DNA of 45,764 nucleotides from Magnetospira sp. (GCA_028282245.1 JANQIL010000009.1:1-45764); one strand, 5' to 3'. Shown: positions 15,504 through 23,718, counted from the stretch's first letter. A program made the numbers and translations. The notes: generated by a model not told the origin, from the letters alone.

Positions 15504-17456
15504 CTATTCGAACAGCGCCCGCAGACGATCGAACAGGTCGCGATCGGACGGCCCCGGGGCGGGCGCCTCGATCACCTCGACGGCGGTCGCCGCGCCGGGC
15601 CGGACCGACGCCAGCGTGTCGCGCCAGATGCGGGCCGGCAGGCCGCCACCACCGACCGCCTTCATCGGCCGGCCGTCATCGTTTCCGACCCAGACCCCGG
15701 CCACCAGATCGCCCGCGTAGCCGACGAACCAGGCGTCGCGGTAATCCTGGCTGGTGCCGGTCTTGCCGCCGGCCGGGCGCCCGATGTCGGCGGCGCGGCC
15801 GGTGCCGGCGCGGATCACCTCGGCCAGCATGCCGCGCAGGGCCTTCAGGTGCCGGGCCTCGACGACCCGCCCGGGACCGGCCCCGGCGCGCCGGTAGACG
15901 ACATCGCCGCCACGGTCCCGGACCTCGGAAATCCCGTATGGGAAAACGCCGTGGCCACCGTTCGCGATGGGCGCGTGGGCGGCCACCAGATCGAGCAGGG
16001 TCACCTCGGCGCTGCCCAGGGCGAGGGACAGGTCGCGCGGCAGGTCGGCGGTGATGCCGAGGCGCTCGGCGACCCCGGCCACCCGTTTCGGACCGACCCG
16101 GCCGGCGACCCGCACCGCCACCGTGTTGATGGAGCGGGCCAGCGCCTCGGTCAGGGTCACCGCTCCCCGGTAGCGGCCGTCCCAGTTGGCCGGCGACCAG
16201 CCGTCGATGGTGATCGGCGCGTCCTCAATGGTCGTTCGCGGGGTCATTCCGGCTTCCAGGGCGGCCAGATAGACGAAGGTCTTGAAGGCGGACCCCGGCT
16301 GGCGCAGGGCGTCGGTGGCGCGGTTGAACTGACTGTTCCGGTAATCCACGCCGCCGACCATGGCGCGCACCGCGCCGGTGCCATCCATCACCACCACGGC
16401 GGCCTGGGTGGCGCCGCGCTCGCGCCCGTCGACCATGTGCCTGGCGATCGCTTCCTCGGCCGCCGCCTGCATGCCGCGGTCGAGGGTGGTGATCACCGTG
16501 CGGTCGCCGGTCTCGGCGCCGGAATAACCGTCCAGCCGGCCCAGAACCCAGTCGCCGAAGTGTCGCGCCTCGTTGCGCGGCCCGCGCCGCCGCGTCACCC
16601 TCGGCAACTCGGCTCCGGCGCGTCGCGCCTCCGCCTCCGACAGATACCCGGCATCGACCATGTTGGCCAGCACCCGGCGCGCGCGGGTGATCGCCAGATC
16701 GCGGTCGGCGCGTGGATTGTAGCGGCTGGGCGCCTTCAGGAGGCCGGCGATCAATGCCGCCTCGGGAAGCGTCAGGCGGGCCGCCGGCTTGTCGAAGTAG
16801 GTGCGCGCCGCCGCCTCCACGCCATAGGTGCCGGCCCCCAGGTAGACCCGGTTCAAATAGATCGTGAAGATCTCGTCCTTGTCGAAGCGGCGCTCCAGCC
16901 ACAGGGCCAGCAGCAGTTCCTGGATCTTGCGGCGCAGGCTGCGCTCGGGGCTCAGGAACAGATTCTTGGCCACCTGCTGGGTCAGGGTGCTGCCGCCCTG
17001 GACCACGCGGCCGGCCGCCAGGTTGGCCACCAGGGCGCGCGCGAGGCCGATCGGATCGGCTCCGAAATGATCGTAGAACCGTCGATCCTCGGTCGCCAGG
17101 ATGGCCTGCAGCAGAACCGGCGGCAGGTCGGCGGCCCGCACCGCGCCGGCGAACCGATCGCCGCGCGTCGCCACCACGGTGCCGTCGGCGGCCGCCAGGG
17201 TGATGGTCGGCCGGCGGTCGGCGACGAGGGCGTCGTCGATGTCGGGCAGGTCGTAGGCATGCCAGACCACCAGGGCGGCCAGCGCGACGCCGCCCCAGAT
17301 CATCAGCACGATCATCCATTTGAGGGACCACAGAACCCAGCCGCGCGGCGACCGCGCGAGGGGCGCCGGTGAACGGCGCCGCTTGCCGGCCGGGCCGCCG
17401 CTCCGTCGGGATGTGGATTTCGCCCTGCCCGGGCGACTCTTGCGCGCCGCCGCCAT
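15504..17456 (-). CDS. Class A penicillin-binding protein (PBP1-type glycosyltransferase/transpeptidase)
   Basis: Bifunctional peptidoglycan synthase. From ATG 17456 it has 650 residues: a very basic cytoplasmic tail (about 1-39), one membrane helix (about 40-65), a GT51 glycosyltransferase domain with catalytic Glu123 in ATEDRRFYDHFG and the GGSTLTQQ motif, and a transpeptidase domain with SxxK (Ser389-Lys392, GSAFK), SxN (442-444, SIN) and KTG (565-567, KTGTS). A GTG at 17474 would add six residues; neither start has a clear ribosome binding site. It lacks a large inserted domain, so it resembles the shorter PBP1A/2A type. An LpoA/LppC-like activator is encoded at 42097-43575 and could act with it or with another PBP. 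Confidence 0.95.
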   Translation of the reverse strand: MAAARKSRPGRAKSTSRRSGGPAGKRRRSPAPLARSPRGWVLWSLKWMIVLMIWGGVALAALVVWHAYDLPDIDDALVADRRPTITLAAADGTVVATRGDRFAGAVRAADLPPVLLQAILATEDRRFYDHFGADPIGLARALVANLAAGRVVQGGSTLTQQVAKNLFLSPERSLRRKIQELLLALWLERRFDKDEIFTIYLNRVYLGAGTYGVEAAARTYFDKPAARLTLPEAALIAGLLKAPSRYNPRADRDLAITRARRVLANMVDAGYLSEAEARRAGAELPRVTRRRGPRNEARHFGDWVLGRLDGYSGAETGDRTVITTLDRGMQAAAEEAIARHMVDGRERGATQAAVVVMDGTGAVRAMVGGVDYRNSQFNRATDALRQPGSAFKTFVYLAALEAGMTPRTTIEDAPITIDGWSPANWDGRYRGAVTLTEALARSINTVAVRVAGRVGPKRVAGVAERLGITADLPRDLSLALGSAEVTLLDLVAAHAPIANGGHGVFPYGISEVRDRGGDVVYRRAGAGPGRVVEARHLKALRGMLAEVIRAGTGRAADIGRPAGGKTGTSQDYRDAWFVGYAGDLVAGVWVGNDDGRPMKAVGGGGLPARIWRDTLASVRPGAATAVEVIEAPAPGPSDRDLFDRLRALFE

Positions 17457-17479
17457 GTCCGGGTTATCGGGCACGGCCG

Positions 17480-17495
17480 GTTAGGAAACGATTAA
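17480..17495 (-). promoter_or_regulatory. CtrA-like binding site upstream of the PBP gene
   Basis: On the minus strand the sequence TTAA-TCGTTTC-CTAAC matches the alphaproteobacterial CtrA consensus TTAA-N7-TTAAC at eight of nine fixed positions. It lies 24 bases before the PBP start, in the 55-base gap after the small gene at 17512-17748. CtrA often controls cell-cycle and envelope genes, so the position is sensible, but a single near match can arise by chance. Confidence 0.4.
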
Positions 17496-17511
17496 CCCGG
17501 GACCCGGATCG

Positions 17512-17748
17512 TCAGACGTGCTCGACGTCCACGTCGGTATGGCGATGACCGTAATGGTCGTCCAGTTCGGGGCCGTCGACTATCGCCGGTCCATGCCGGC
17601 GGTCGCCGGTGGCCCGAAACGGCCGCACGAAGGCGCGGGCCTGCTCCTCGAACAGGCGGAACATGATCGCCGAGCCGACCACCATCGCGCACGCCGTTCC
17701 CAACGCCACGGCGTGATTCAGTCCGACCATCGTATGAACAGGGTTCAT
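17512..17748 (-). CDS. Small single-pass membrane protein with His-rich tail
   Basis: A 78-residue protein I do not recognise. ATG (complement of 17746-17748) follows a good GGGAGA site. Residues 8-30 (VGLNHAVALGTACAMVVGSA and on) form one membrane helix. The tail is hydrophilic and rich in Asp and His, ending DDHYGHRHTDVDVEHV, which could bind metal. It lies upstream of the PBP gene on the same strand, but the 55-base gap carries a CtrA-like site, so the PBP may be transcribed separately. It could be a membrane micropeptide with a regulatory or structural role; that is a guess. Confidence 0.7.
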   Translation of the reverse strand: MNPVHTMVGLNHAVALGTACAMVVGSAIMFRLFEEQARAFVRPFRATGDRRHGPAIVDGPELDDHYGHRHTDVDVEHV

Positions 17749-18068
17749 TGCGCGTCTCCCTGGCTTGTCTCGCGAAGCGCGAACGTTTCTCGCGCCCGTT
17801 CAATTATTGTAACACAATTTGAACACTCGCGTTAATTCATCGCGCCGGACCGCGCTGGGCACGGGGAATCGGCCGGCGCCCGACGGCGGATGCCGGGTGG
17901 CGCCGGCATCCGCCAAGACGTGGTGCCGCAAGACATCGCCCCGGTGGCTTGTTGCAGCGCAAAAAAATATCCGTTGCATCGACCTTGCGGCTCGCCCAGA
18001 ATCCATCTCCTCGCGGTGGCCACCGCCTGTTTGGCCGCCATGGGTTCGCGCAGCAGGGGAGACCGCCG
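17749..18068. other. Divergent intergenic region, small membrane protein / MaoC hydratase
   Basis: This 320-base gap has no convincing gene. On the minus side there is a TACAAT-like -10 (complement of 17806-17811) with only a weak TTAACG -35, then a 6-bp dyad GCGCGA/TCGCGC (17777-17782 and 17790-17795) in the predicted leader of the small gene. Toward the hydratase there is the TTGC-AGC-GCAA dyad at 17952-17962, followed by an A-run. The hydratase ribosome binding site GGGGAG is at 18056-18061. Confidence 0.4.
17952..17962. promoter_or_regulatory. PhaR-like dyad upstream of MaoC/PhaJ-like hydratase
   Basis: TTGC-AGC-GCAA is a perfect dyad with a 3-base centre. It resembles the TGC/GCA-rich dyads (CTGC-N3-4-GCAG) bound by the polyhydroxybutyrate regulator PhaR in alphaproteobacteria such as Paracoccus. 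It lies 106 bases before a gene whose product may feed (R)-3-hydroxyacyl-CoA to PHA synthesis. Function is inferred from motif and context only. Confidence 0.35.
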
Positions 18069-18500
18069 ATGGACGATTTGACCGGTTACCATTTCGAGGA
18101 CATCGAGGTCGGCATGACCGCCTCGTTCGCCAAGACCATCACCGAGGCCGACATCTGGGGCTTCGCCGCCGTGTCCGGCGACACCAACCCGGTGCACATC
18201 AACGAGGACTACGCCAAGGGCACCGTGTTCAAGGGCCGCATCGCCCATGGCATCCTGTCGGCCGGCCTGATCTCCTGCTGTCTCGGCACCAAGCTGCCCG
18301 GGCCGGGCGCCATCTACGTCAACCAGACCCTGAAATTCCGGGCCCCGGTGATGATCGGCGACACCGTCACCGCGCGGGTCGAGGTCACCGGCAAGGTGGA
18401 GGACAAGGGGTTCGTCGAGATGCAAACCCAATGCTTCATCGGCGACAAGCTGGTGGTCGACGGCGCCGCCACCCTGATGGTGCCGAGGCGAGCCACCTGA
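18069..18500 (+). CDS. MaoC-type (R)-specific enoyl-CoA hydratase, PhaJ-like
   Basis: Hot-dog-fold hydratase that adds water to trans-2-enoyl-CoA to give (R)-3-hydroxyacyl-CoA, linking beta-oxidation to polyhydroxyalkanoate synthesis. The 143-residue product has the hydratase-2 motif with Asp38 and His43 in SGDTNPVHIN and the downstream FKGRIAHGIL block, the standard catalytic set. The start ATG 18069 follows GGGGAG at 7 bases; an upstream in-frame extension is not protein-like. No synthase or other PHA gene is in the window, so a different acyl substrate remains possible. A TTGC-AGC-GCAA dyad upstream hints at PhaR control. Confidence 0.9.
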   Translation: MDDLTGYHFEDIEVGMTASFAKTITEADIWGFAAVSGDTNPVHINEDYAKGTVFKGRIAHGILSAGLISCCLGTKLPGPGAIYVNQTLKFRAPVMIGDTVTARVEVTGKVEDKGFVEMQTQCFIGDKLVVDGAATLMVPRRAT

Positions 18501-18504
18501 GTTC

Positions 18505-18536
18505 GTTCCCCGGTCGCCCACCCACCCACCGGGAAC
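18505..18536 (+). terminator. Hairpin after the hydratase gene, terminator-like without T-run
   Basis: GTTCCC-CGGT (18505-18514) pairs with ACCGGGAAC (18528-18536) with one bulged C. It begins 4 bases after the stop codon. There is no T-run, so Rho-independent termination is doubtful; it may protect the mRNA end. Confidence 0.3.
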
Positions 18537-18644
18537 CGGCCGCCCGCGATCTCCGGGGGCCGGGGCGGGCCGCCCGATCACTCCGACAAGGGCGCCCGTG
18601 AAACCCCTTGACCACGTCGGCGGCGGCGGGCAGGGTCCGGCGTC

Positions 18645-19595
18645 ATGCGGATTTTTCGTCATTTCGAGGACCTGACCCCGGAGGTCCGGGGCGGCGCCGT
18701 CGCGGTCGGCAACTTCGACGGCGTGCACCTGGGCCATCGCGCGGTGGTCGGCGGGGCCGGCGCCATCGCCCGCGCCGGGACGCCGCCGGCGCCCTGGGGC
18801 GTGCTTACCTTCGAGCCGCACCCACGGCTTTTCTTCAAGCCCGACCAGCCGCCGTTCCGCCTCACGCCGCTGCGCATCAAGGCGCGCCACGTGGAGGCGT
18901 TGGGGGTCGATTTCATGCTGGTGCTGCATTTCGACCACGCCCTGGCGAGTCTCGACGCGGACACCTTCGTGACCGAGGTGATCGTCGGCGCGCTGGACGC
19001 GCGGCACGTGGTGGCCGGCCACGACTTCGTGTTCGGACGCGGCCGGCGCGGCGACGGTAACCTGCTGCTCCGCATGGGCGGGGAAGCCGGATTCAAGGTC
19101 ACCCGCGTGCCGCCGGTGACCGGGCCGGATGGCGCCGCCTATTCCTCGACCCGGGTGCGCGAGCGGCTGGCGGCCGGCGATCCGAGGGGCGCCGAGGCGC
19201 TGCTTGGCCGCCCGTTCGAGATCGAGGGGAGGGTCGAGCACGGCGACGCGCGCGGCCGCGAGATCGGCTTCCCGACCGCCAACCTGCCGCTCGGCGAGTA
19301 TCAGCGTCCGGCCCTCGGAGTCTACGCGGTGCGGGCCGGGATCGACCTCGGACGGGACACCCTGTGGCGCGACGGGGTCGCCAACCTGGGTCGCCGGCCG
19401 ACCTTCGACGGTCACGACACGCTGCTGGAGGCGCATCTGTTCGACACCCGGGAGGACCTTTACGGCCGCCACCTGCGGGTTCGGCTCATCGAGTACCTGC
19501 GCCCCGAGCGGCGGTTCGACGGGATCGACGCCCTGAAGGCGCAGATCGCCGAGGACTGCGCGCGGGCCCGGGCGATCCTCGACGGCTTGTCTTGA
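18645..19595 (+). CDS. ribF: Bifunctional riboflavin kinase / FAD synthetase
   Basis: Converts riboflavin to FMN and FMN to FAD. The 316-residue product has the FAD synthetase nucleotidyltransferase motifs GNFDGVHLGH (about residues 22-31), FEPHP and YSSTRVRE, then the C-terminal riboflavin kinase domain with GREIGFPTANL and NLGRRPTF. The length is typical. ribF-ileS-lspA is a common bacterial order. The ileS promoter appears to overlap the last codons of ribF. Confidence 0.95.
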   Translation: MRIFRHFEDLTPEVRGGAVAVGNFDGVHLGHRAVVGGAGAIARAGTPPAPWGVLTFEPHPRLFFKPDQPPFRLTPLRIKARHVEALGVDFMLVLHFDHALASLDADTFVTEVIVGALDARHVVAGHDFVFGRGRRGDGNLLLRMGGEAGFKVTRVPPVTGPDGAAYSSTRVRERLAAGDPRGAEALLGRPFEIEGRVEHGDARGREIGFPTANLPLGEYQRPALGVYAVRAGIDLGRDTLWRDGVANLGRRPTFDGHDTLLEAHLFDTREDLYGRHLRVRLIEYLRPERRFDGIDALKAQIAEDCARARAILDGLS

Positions 19596-19616
19596 CCCGC
19601 CCTTGAACGGTATAGT
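19587..19616 (+). promoter_or_regulatory. Candidate promoter of ileS-lspA
   Basis: TATAGT (19611-19616) is a good -10 box. The -35 could be TTGTCT (19587-19592, 18-base spacing); TTGACC at 19592-19597 is a better hexamer but only 13 bases away. Transcription would start near 19623, directly before the short reading frame at 19625. Confidence 0.4.
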
Positions 19617-19624
19617 CCGCGCCC

Positions 19625-19690
19625 ATGAGCCATCATCCCGACTCGATCCGTCGGCCGACCCGGTCCGGGGACGCCGCGCGAATTACCTGA
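19625..19690 (+). CDS. Possible 21-residue leader peptide upstream of ileS
   Basis: An ATG at 19625 opens a short frame, MSHHPDSIRRPTRSGDAARI followed by T and stop. It contains two isoleucine codons, ATC at 19646-19648 and the rarer ATT at 19682-19684, the latter two codons before the TGA. The last base of the stop codon is the first base of the hairpin at 19690-19729. If the proposed promoter is right the mRNA would be leaderless or nearly so. There is no ribosome binding site, so translation is unproven. Confidence 0.3.
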   Translation: MSHHPDSIRRPTRSGDAARIT

Positions 19691-19729
19691 CCCGCGCCAT
19701 GCGGGCCGAGACGGCGGCCCGGCGCGGGT
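19690..19729 (+). promoter_or_regulatory. Bulged 15-bp hairpin in the ileS leader
   Basis: ACCCGCGCC (19690-19698) pairs perfectly with GGCGCGGGT (19721-19729), and inside it GGGCCG (19703-19708) pairs with CGGCCC (19715-19720). The inner and outer stems are contiguous on the 3' side and separated by a 4-base bulge (19699-19702) on the 5' side; the loop is 6 bases. This is one of the most stable structures in the window and ends 56 bases before the ileS start. No T-run follows. Confidence 0.55.
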
Positions 19730-19785
19730 GCGATTCCGTTTCCACCATATCCCCGGACACCGATTTCCTGCGCGAGAGCGAACCG

Positions 19786-22632
19786 ATGAGCGTCGACTAC
19801 AAGGCCACCGTCTTCCTGCCCAAAACCGATTTTCCGATGCGCGCCGGACTGGCGAGGAAGGAACCCGAAATCCTCGCCCGCTGGGAGTCCATCGGCCTCC
19901 ACGGCAAGCTGCGCGCGGCGGCCAGGGGGCGCGAGAAGTTCATTCTCCACGACGGCCCGCCCTACGCCAACGGCCACCTGCATATCGGCCACGCCCTGAA
20001 CAAGATCCTCAAGGACGTGATCAACCGCAGCCAGCAGATGCTGGGCCGCGACGCCGCCTACGTCCCGGGCTGGGACTGTCACGGCCTGCCCATCGAATGG
20101 AAGATCGAGGAGGCCTATCGCGACGCCGGACGGGACAAGGACGCCGTGCCGCCGGCCGAGTTCCGCAAGGAATGTCGCGACTTCGCCGCCAAGTGGATCG
20201 GCGTGCAGACGACGGAGTTCCGCCGCCTCGGGGTCGAGGGCGATTTCGCCAACCCCTACACCACCATGTCCCGCGAGGCGGAGGCGACGATCGTCGCCGA
20301 GCTGGGCAGATTCCTGACCAACGGCGGCCTCTACAAGGGCGCCAAGCCGGTGATGTGGTCCTGCGTCGAGAAGACCGCGCTGGCCGAGGCCGAGATCGAG
20401 TATCACGACCACGCGTCGACCACCATCTTCGTGCGGTTTCCGGTGATGACGCCCTCGGTGCCGGAAATCGCCGGGGCCTCGGTGATCATCTGGACCACCA
20501 CCCCCTGGACCATCCCCGGCAACCGGGCGGTGGCCTACGGCGAGGGAATCGACTACGTGGCGTTGCGGGTCGACGAGGTGGCCGAGGGGAGCCTCGCCCG
20601 GACCGGCGAGACGCTCGTCGTCGCCGAAAGTCTCGTCGCCGACGTCTGCCGGGCGGCCGGGATCGCCGCCCACCGGATCGAGCACCGACTGAAGGGCGCC
20701 GATCTCGCCGGCACCGTCTGCGCGCACCCGTTCCACGGCTCCGGCTACGACTTCGACGTCCGCCTGCTGGCCGCCGGATTCGTCGAGGTGGATACCGGCA
20801 CCGGCTTCGTGCACATCGCGCCGGGCCACGGCCAGGAGGACTGGGAACTGGGCATCGCCAACGGGGTGGCGGTGCCGGAGACGGTGGGTCCGGACGGCGC
20901 CTTTTTCGACCACGTGCCGCTGTTCGCCGGGGTGAGGGTGCTGGAGGTCAAGGGGCCGCGCAAGTTCGATTTCCCGGGCAACTGGGCGGTGCTGCGCGAA
21001 CTGGCCAACCACGACCGTCTGCTGGCCAAGGGCAAGCTGGTTCACAGCTATCCCCATTCCTGGCGCTCCAAGGCGCCGCTGATCTTCCGCAACACGCCGC
21101 AGTGGTTCATCTCCATGGCCACCAACGGCCTGCGGGACAAGGCCCTGGCGGCGGTCGACGAGACCCGTTTCGTCCCCGCCTCGGGCCAGGTCCGACTGCG
21201 CTCGATGATCGAGAGCCGACCCGACTGGTGCGTGTCGCGGCAGCGCGCCTGGGGGGTGCCGATCGCGGTGTTCGTCTCCAGGGCGACCGGCGAGCCGCTG
21301 CGCGATCAGGCGGTGATGGACCGCGTGGTGCGGGCGTTCCGGGAGGACGGAGCGGACGCCTGGTTCACGCGCGACCCGCAGGATTTTCTGGGCAACGAAT
21401 ACACGGCCGCCGACTTCGAGCCGGTCACCGATATTCTCGACGTGTGGTTCGATTCCGGCTCCACCCACGCCTTCGTGCTGGAGAACGACCCGAACCTGAC
21501 ATGGCCGGCCTCGCTCTATCTGGAAGGCTCGGACCAGCATCGCGGCTGGTTCCATTCGTCGCTGCTGGAGTCCTGCGGCACCCGAGGCCGGGCGCCCTAC
21601 GAGGCGGTGCTCACCCACGGCTTCGTGATGGCCGAGGACGGCCAGAAGATGAGCAAGTCGCTGGGCAACGTCGTCAGTCCGCAGGACGTCTGCGACAACC
21701 AGGGCGCCGATATCCTGCGCCTTTGGGTGCTGGCCTCGGATTACGCGCAGGACCTGCGCATCGGCCCGGACATCCTCAAGCAGACGGGCGACATGTACCG
21801 CAGGCTGCGCAACACCCTGCGCTACCTGCTCGGCAACCTGGACGGCTTCCGGGAGTCCGAGCGGCTGCCCCTGGCCGAGATGCCGGATCTCGAACGCTGG
21901 GTGCTGCACCGCCTGTGGGTGCTGGACAAGGATCTGCGGCGGACCTGCGAGGATTTCGAGTTCCATGCGCTGTTCGAGAAACTGCACGGTTTCTGCGCGG
22001 TCGAGCTGTCGGCCTTCTATTTCGATATCCGCAAGGACAGCCTGTACTGCGATCCCGTGGACTCGGTCCGCCGGCGCGCCGCCCGCACGGTGCTCGACAT
22101 CCTGTTCGACACCCTGACCGCTTGGCTGGCGCCGTTCATCTGCTTTACCGCCGAGGAAGCCTGGCTGACCCGCAACCCGAGCGACGACGGCAGCGTCCAC
22201 CTGCGTCCGTTCCCGGACATCCCGGACGACTGGCGGGACGACGCCCTGGCCGACAGATGGCGGCGGGTGCGCGAACTGCGGCGGGTGGTCACCGGGGCGC
22301 TGGAGAAGGAACGCGCCGCCAAGCGCATCGGCGCCAGCCTTCAGGCCCATCCGACGATCCACGCGACATCCGATCATCTGGCGGCGCTGGACGGCCTGGA
22401 TCTGGCGGAAATCACCATCACGTCCGCCGTTACCCTCATCGAGGAAGCGCCGCCCGAGGGCGCCTACACGGACGACTCGGTGGCCGGGGTCGGCGTGGTG
22501 GTCGACCTGGCCGAGGGCGGGAAGTGCGACCGTTGCTGGCAGGTGCGGCCCGATGTCGGGGCGCACGGCCGGCCCGGCCTCTGCGGCCGTTGCGCCGGGG
22601 CGGTGGACGGCCACCCGGCGCTGGCCGGTTGA
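19786..22632 (+). CDS. ileS: Isoleucyl-tRNA synthetase
   Basis: Class I aminoacyl-tRNA synthetase charging tRNA-Ile, with an editing domain that removes valine. From ATG 19786 (MSVDYKATVFLPKTDFPMRA) the protein has 948 residues, the usual length. It shows the HIGH motif in GPPYANGHLHIGHALNK, editing-domain blocks such as WTTTPWTIPGNRA, the KMSKS motif as KMSKSLGN, and a C-terminal zinc finger with Cys914, Cys917, Cys933 and Cys936. The frame is open for 61 further codons upstream, but that stretch holds the leader hairpin and lacks family similarity. The ribosome binding site is weak. lspA follows within 10 bases. Confidence 0.97.
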   Translation: MSVDYKATVFLPKTDFPMRAGLARKEPEILARWESIGLHGKLRAAARGREKFILHDGPPYANGHLHIGHALNKILKDVINRSQQMLGRDAAYVPGWDCHGLPIEWKIEEAYRDAGRDKDAVPPAEFRKECRDFAAKWIGVQTTEFRRLGVEGDFANPYTTMSREAEATIVAELGRFLTNGGLYKGAKPVMWSCVEKTALAEAEIEYHDHASTTIFVRFPVMTPSVPEIAGASVIIWTTTPWTIPGNRAVAYGEGIDYVALRVDEVAEGSLARTGETLVVAESLVADVCRAAGIAAHRIEHRLKGADLAGTVCAHPFHGSGYDFDVRLLAAGFVEVDTGTGFVHIAPGHGQEDWELGIANGVAVPETVGPDGAFFDHVPLFAGVRVLEVKGPRKFDFPGNWAVLRELANHDRLLAKGKLVHSYPHSWRSKAPLIFRNTPQWFISMATNGLRDKALAAVDETRFVPASGQVRLRSMIESRPDWCVSRQRAWGVPIAVFVSRATGEPLRDQAVMDRVVRAFREDGADAWFTRDPQDFLGNEYTAADFEPVTDILDVWFDSGSTHAFVLENDPNLTWPASLYLEGSDQHRGWFHSSLLESCGTRGRAPYEAVLTHGFVMAEDGQKMSKSLGNVVSPQDVCDNQGADILRLWVLASDYAQDLRIGPDILKQTGDMYRRLRNTLRYLLGNLDGFRESERLPLAEMPDLERWVLHRLWVLDKDLRRTCEDFEFHALFEKLHGFCAVELSAFYFDIRKDSLYCDPVDSVRRRAARTVLDILFDTLTAWLAPFICFTAEEAWLTRNPSDDGSVHLRPFPDIPDDWRDDALADRWRRVRELRRVVTGALEKERAAKRIGASLQAHPTIHATSDHLAALDGLDLAEITITSAVTLIEEAPPEGAYTDDSVAGVGVVVDLAEGGKCDRCWQVRPDVGAHGRPGLCGRCAGAVDGHPALAG

Positions 22633-22640
22633 GGCACGTG

Positions 22641-23150
22641 GTGCGGCGCCGCCTCGCGATCGGACTCGGCCTGGCGCTCCTGGTGATTCTGGTCGATCAG
22701 GCCAGCAAGCTGTGGATCGTCGAGCGGGTGATGGACCCGCCGCGGGTGATCGAGGTGACCGGATTCCTCAACATCGTGATGGTGTGGAATCGCGGCATCA
22801 GCTTCGGGCTGTTCAGCGACATGGGTGGTCCGGGCGATTGGCTGTTTCCCGCCATCGCGGTCGTGGTCGTCGTCGGGCTTGTCGTCTGGATGGCGCGCAC
22901 CGACCGAACCGCGCTCGCGGCCCTGATCGGCCTGATCGTCGGCGGCGCGACGGGCAACCTGATCGACCGTCTGCGCTACGGCGCGGTGGCCGACTTCCTC
23001 GACTTCCACGCCCTCGGACTCCATTGGCCGGCCTTCAACGTGGCCGACTCGGCCATCGTGGTCGGCGCCGTGCTGCTGGTCGCGGATAGCTTGTTCCACG
23101 ATCGGCAAAGGCCTACAAAGGAACCGTCAACCGGGAGCGAAACGCCATGA
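22641..23150 (+). CDS. lspA: Lipoprotein signal peptidase (signal peptidase II)
   Basis: Inner-membrane aspartyl protease that cleaves prolipoprotein signal peptides after lipidation. The 169-residue product has four membrane helices and both catalytic Asp motifs: GNLIDRLRYG and FNVADSAI. The start is one of two tandem GTG codons (22638, 22641); I choose 22641 because GAGG at 22631-22634 then has 6-base spacing. The stop overlaps the next start (ATGA, 23147-23150). The next gene encodes a lipoprotein, a substrate of this enzyme. Confidence 0.95.
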   Translation: MRRRLAIGLGLALLVILVDQASKLWIVERVMDPPRVIEVTGFLNIVMVWNRGISFGLFSDMGGPGDWLFPAIAVVVVVGLVVWMARTDRTALAALIGLIVGGATGNLIDRLRYGAVADFLDFHALGLHWPAFNVADSAIVVGAVLLVADSLFHDRQRPTKEPSTGSETP

Positions 23151-23707
23151 GACGCATCGCGGCAACGGTCGCCGTCGTCATCGCCGCCGGGATCCTGGGC
23201 GGTTGCGGCAACACCAAGGAAGTCCTGGGCATTCAGGAGAAGCGCCCGCCCGACGAGTTCGCCGTCTATTCGCGGGCGCCGCTCAGCCTGCCGCCGGAGT
23301 TCGGGCTCCGCCCGCCGACTCCGGGCACCGAGCGTCCGGACACCCGCGACCCGTCGGTCGACGCCAAGCGGGCCATGCTGGCCGGTCGCGCGCTCCGTCC
23401 GGTCGAGTCGGAGGATGCTTCACCCGGACTCCGGGCGTTGCTGCGCCAAGCCGGGGCGGTCGGCATCGATCCGGCCATCCGCGACGAGATCAACCGGGAG
23501 ACCACCGCCCTCATCGAGGCCGAGAGCAGCTTCACGGACTCCCTGCTGTTCTGGCGGGAGGCTCCCGAACCGGGGGACGCGGTCGACGCGCCCAAGGAAG
23601 CGCAGCGGATCCGACAGAACCAGGCGCTCGGCCAACCACTCGGCGAGGGCGATACGCCGACCATCGAGAAAAAGGAAAAGGGCTGGCTGGAAGGCATTTT
23701 CGATTAG
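23147..23707 (+). CDS. BamF-type (DUF3035) outer-membrane lipoprotein
   Basis: A 186-residue lipoprotein: signal peptide with lipobox ILGGC (lipidated Cys20), then the short motif PPDEFAVYSRAPLSLPPEF that is characteristic of DUF3035 proteins. In Caulobacter a protein of this family, BamF, belongs to the outer-membrane beta-barrel assembly complex and shares a motif with BamC. The rest is low in hydrophobic residues and probably extended. It is translationally coupled to lspA, a conserved alphaproteobacterial arrangement. A terminator follows. Confidence 0.88.
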   Translation: MRRIAATVAVVIAAGILGGCGNTKEVLGIQEKRPPDEFAVYSRAPLSLPPEFGLRPPTPGTERPDTRDPSVDAKRAMLAGRALRPVESEDASPGLRALLRQAGAVGIDPAIRDEINRETTALIEAESSFTDSLLFWREAPEPGDAVDAPKEAQRIRQNQALGQPLGEGDTPTIEKKEKGWLEGIFD

Positions 23708-23718
23708 CCCCCGAGGGT

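Noticed and set aside
18601-18644. TTGACC at 18608 as a ribF promoter
   Set aside because: No acceptable -10 box at 16-18 bases; the downstream sequence is pure GC-rich.
19633-22614. A 993-codon minus-strand open frame opposite ileS
   Set aside because: Same GC artefact; IleRS motifs lie on the plus strand.
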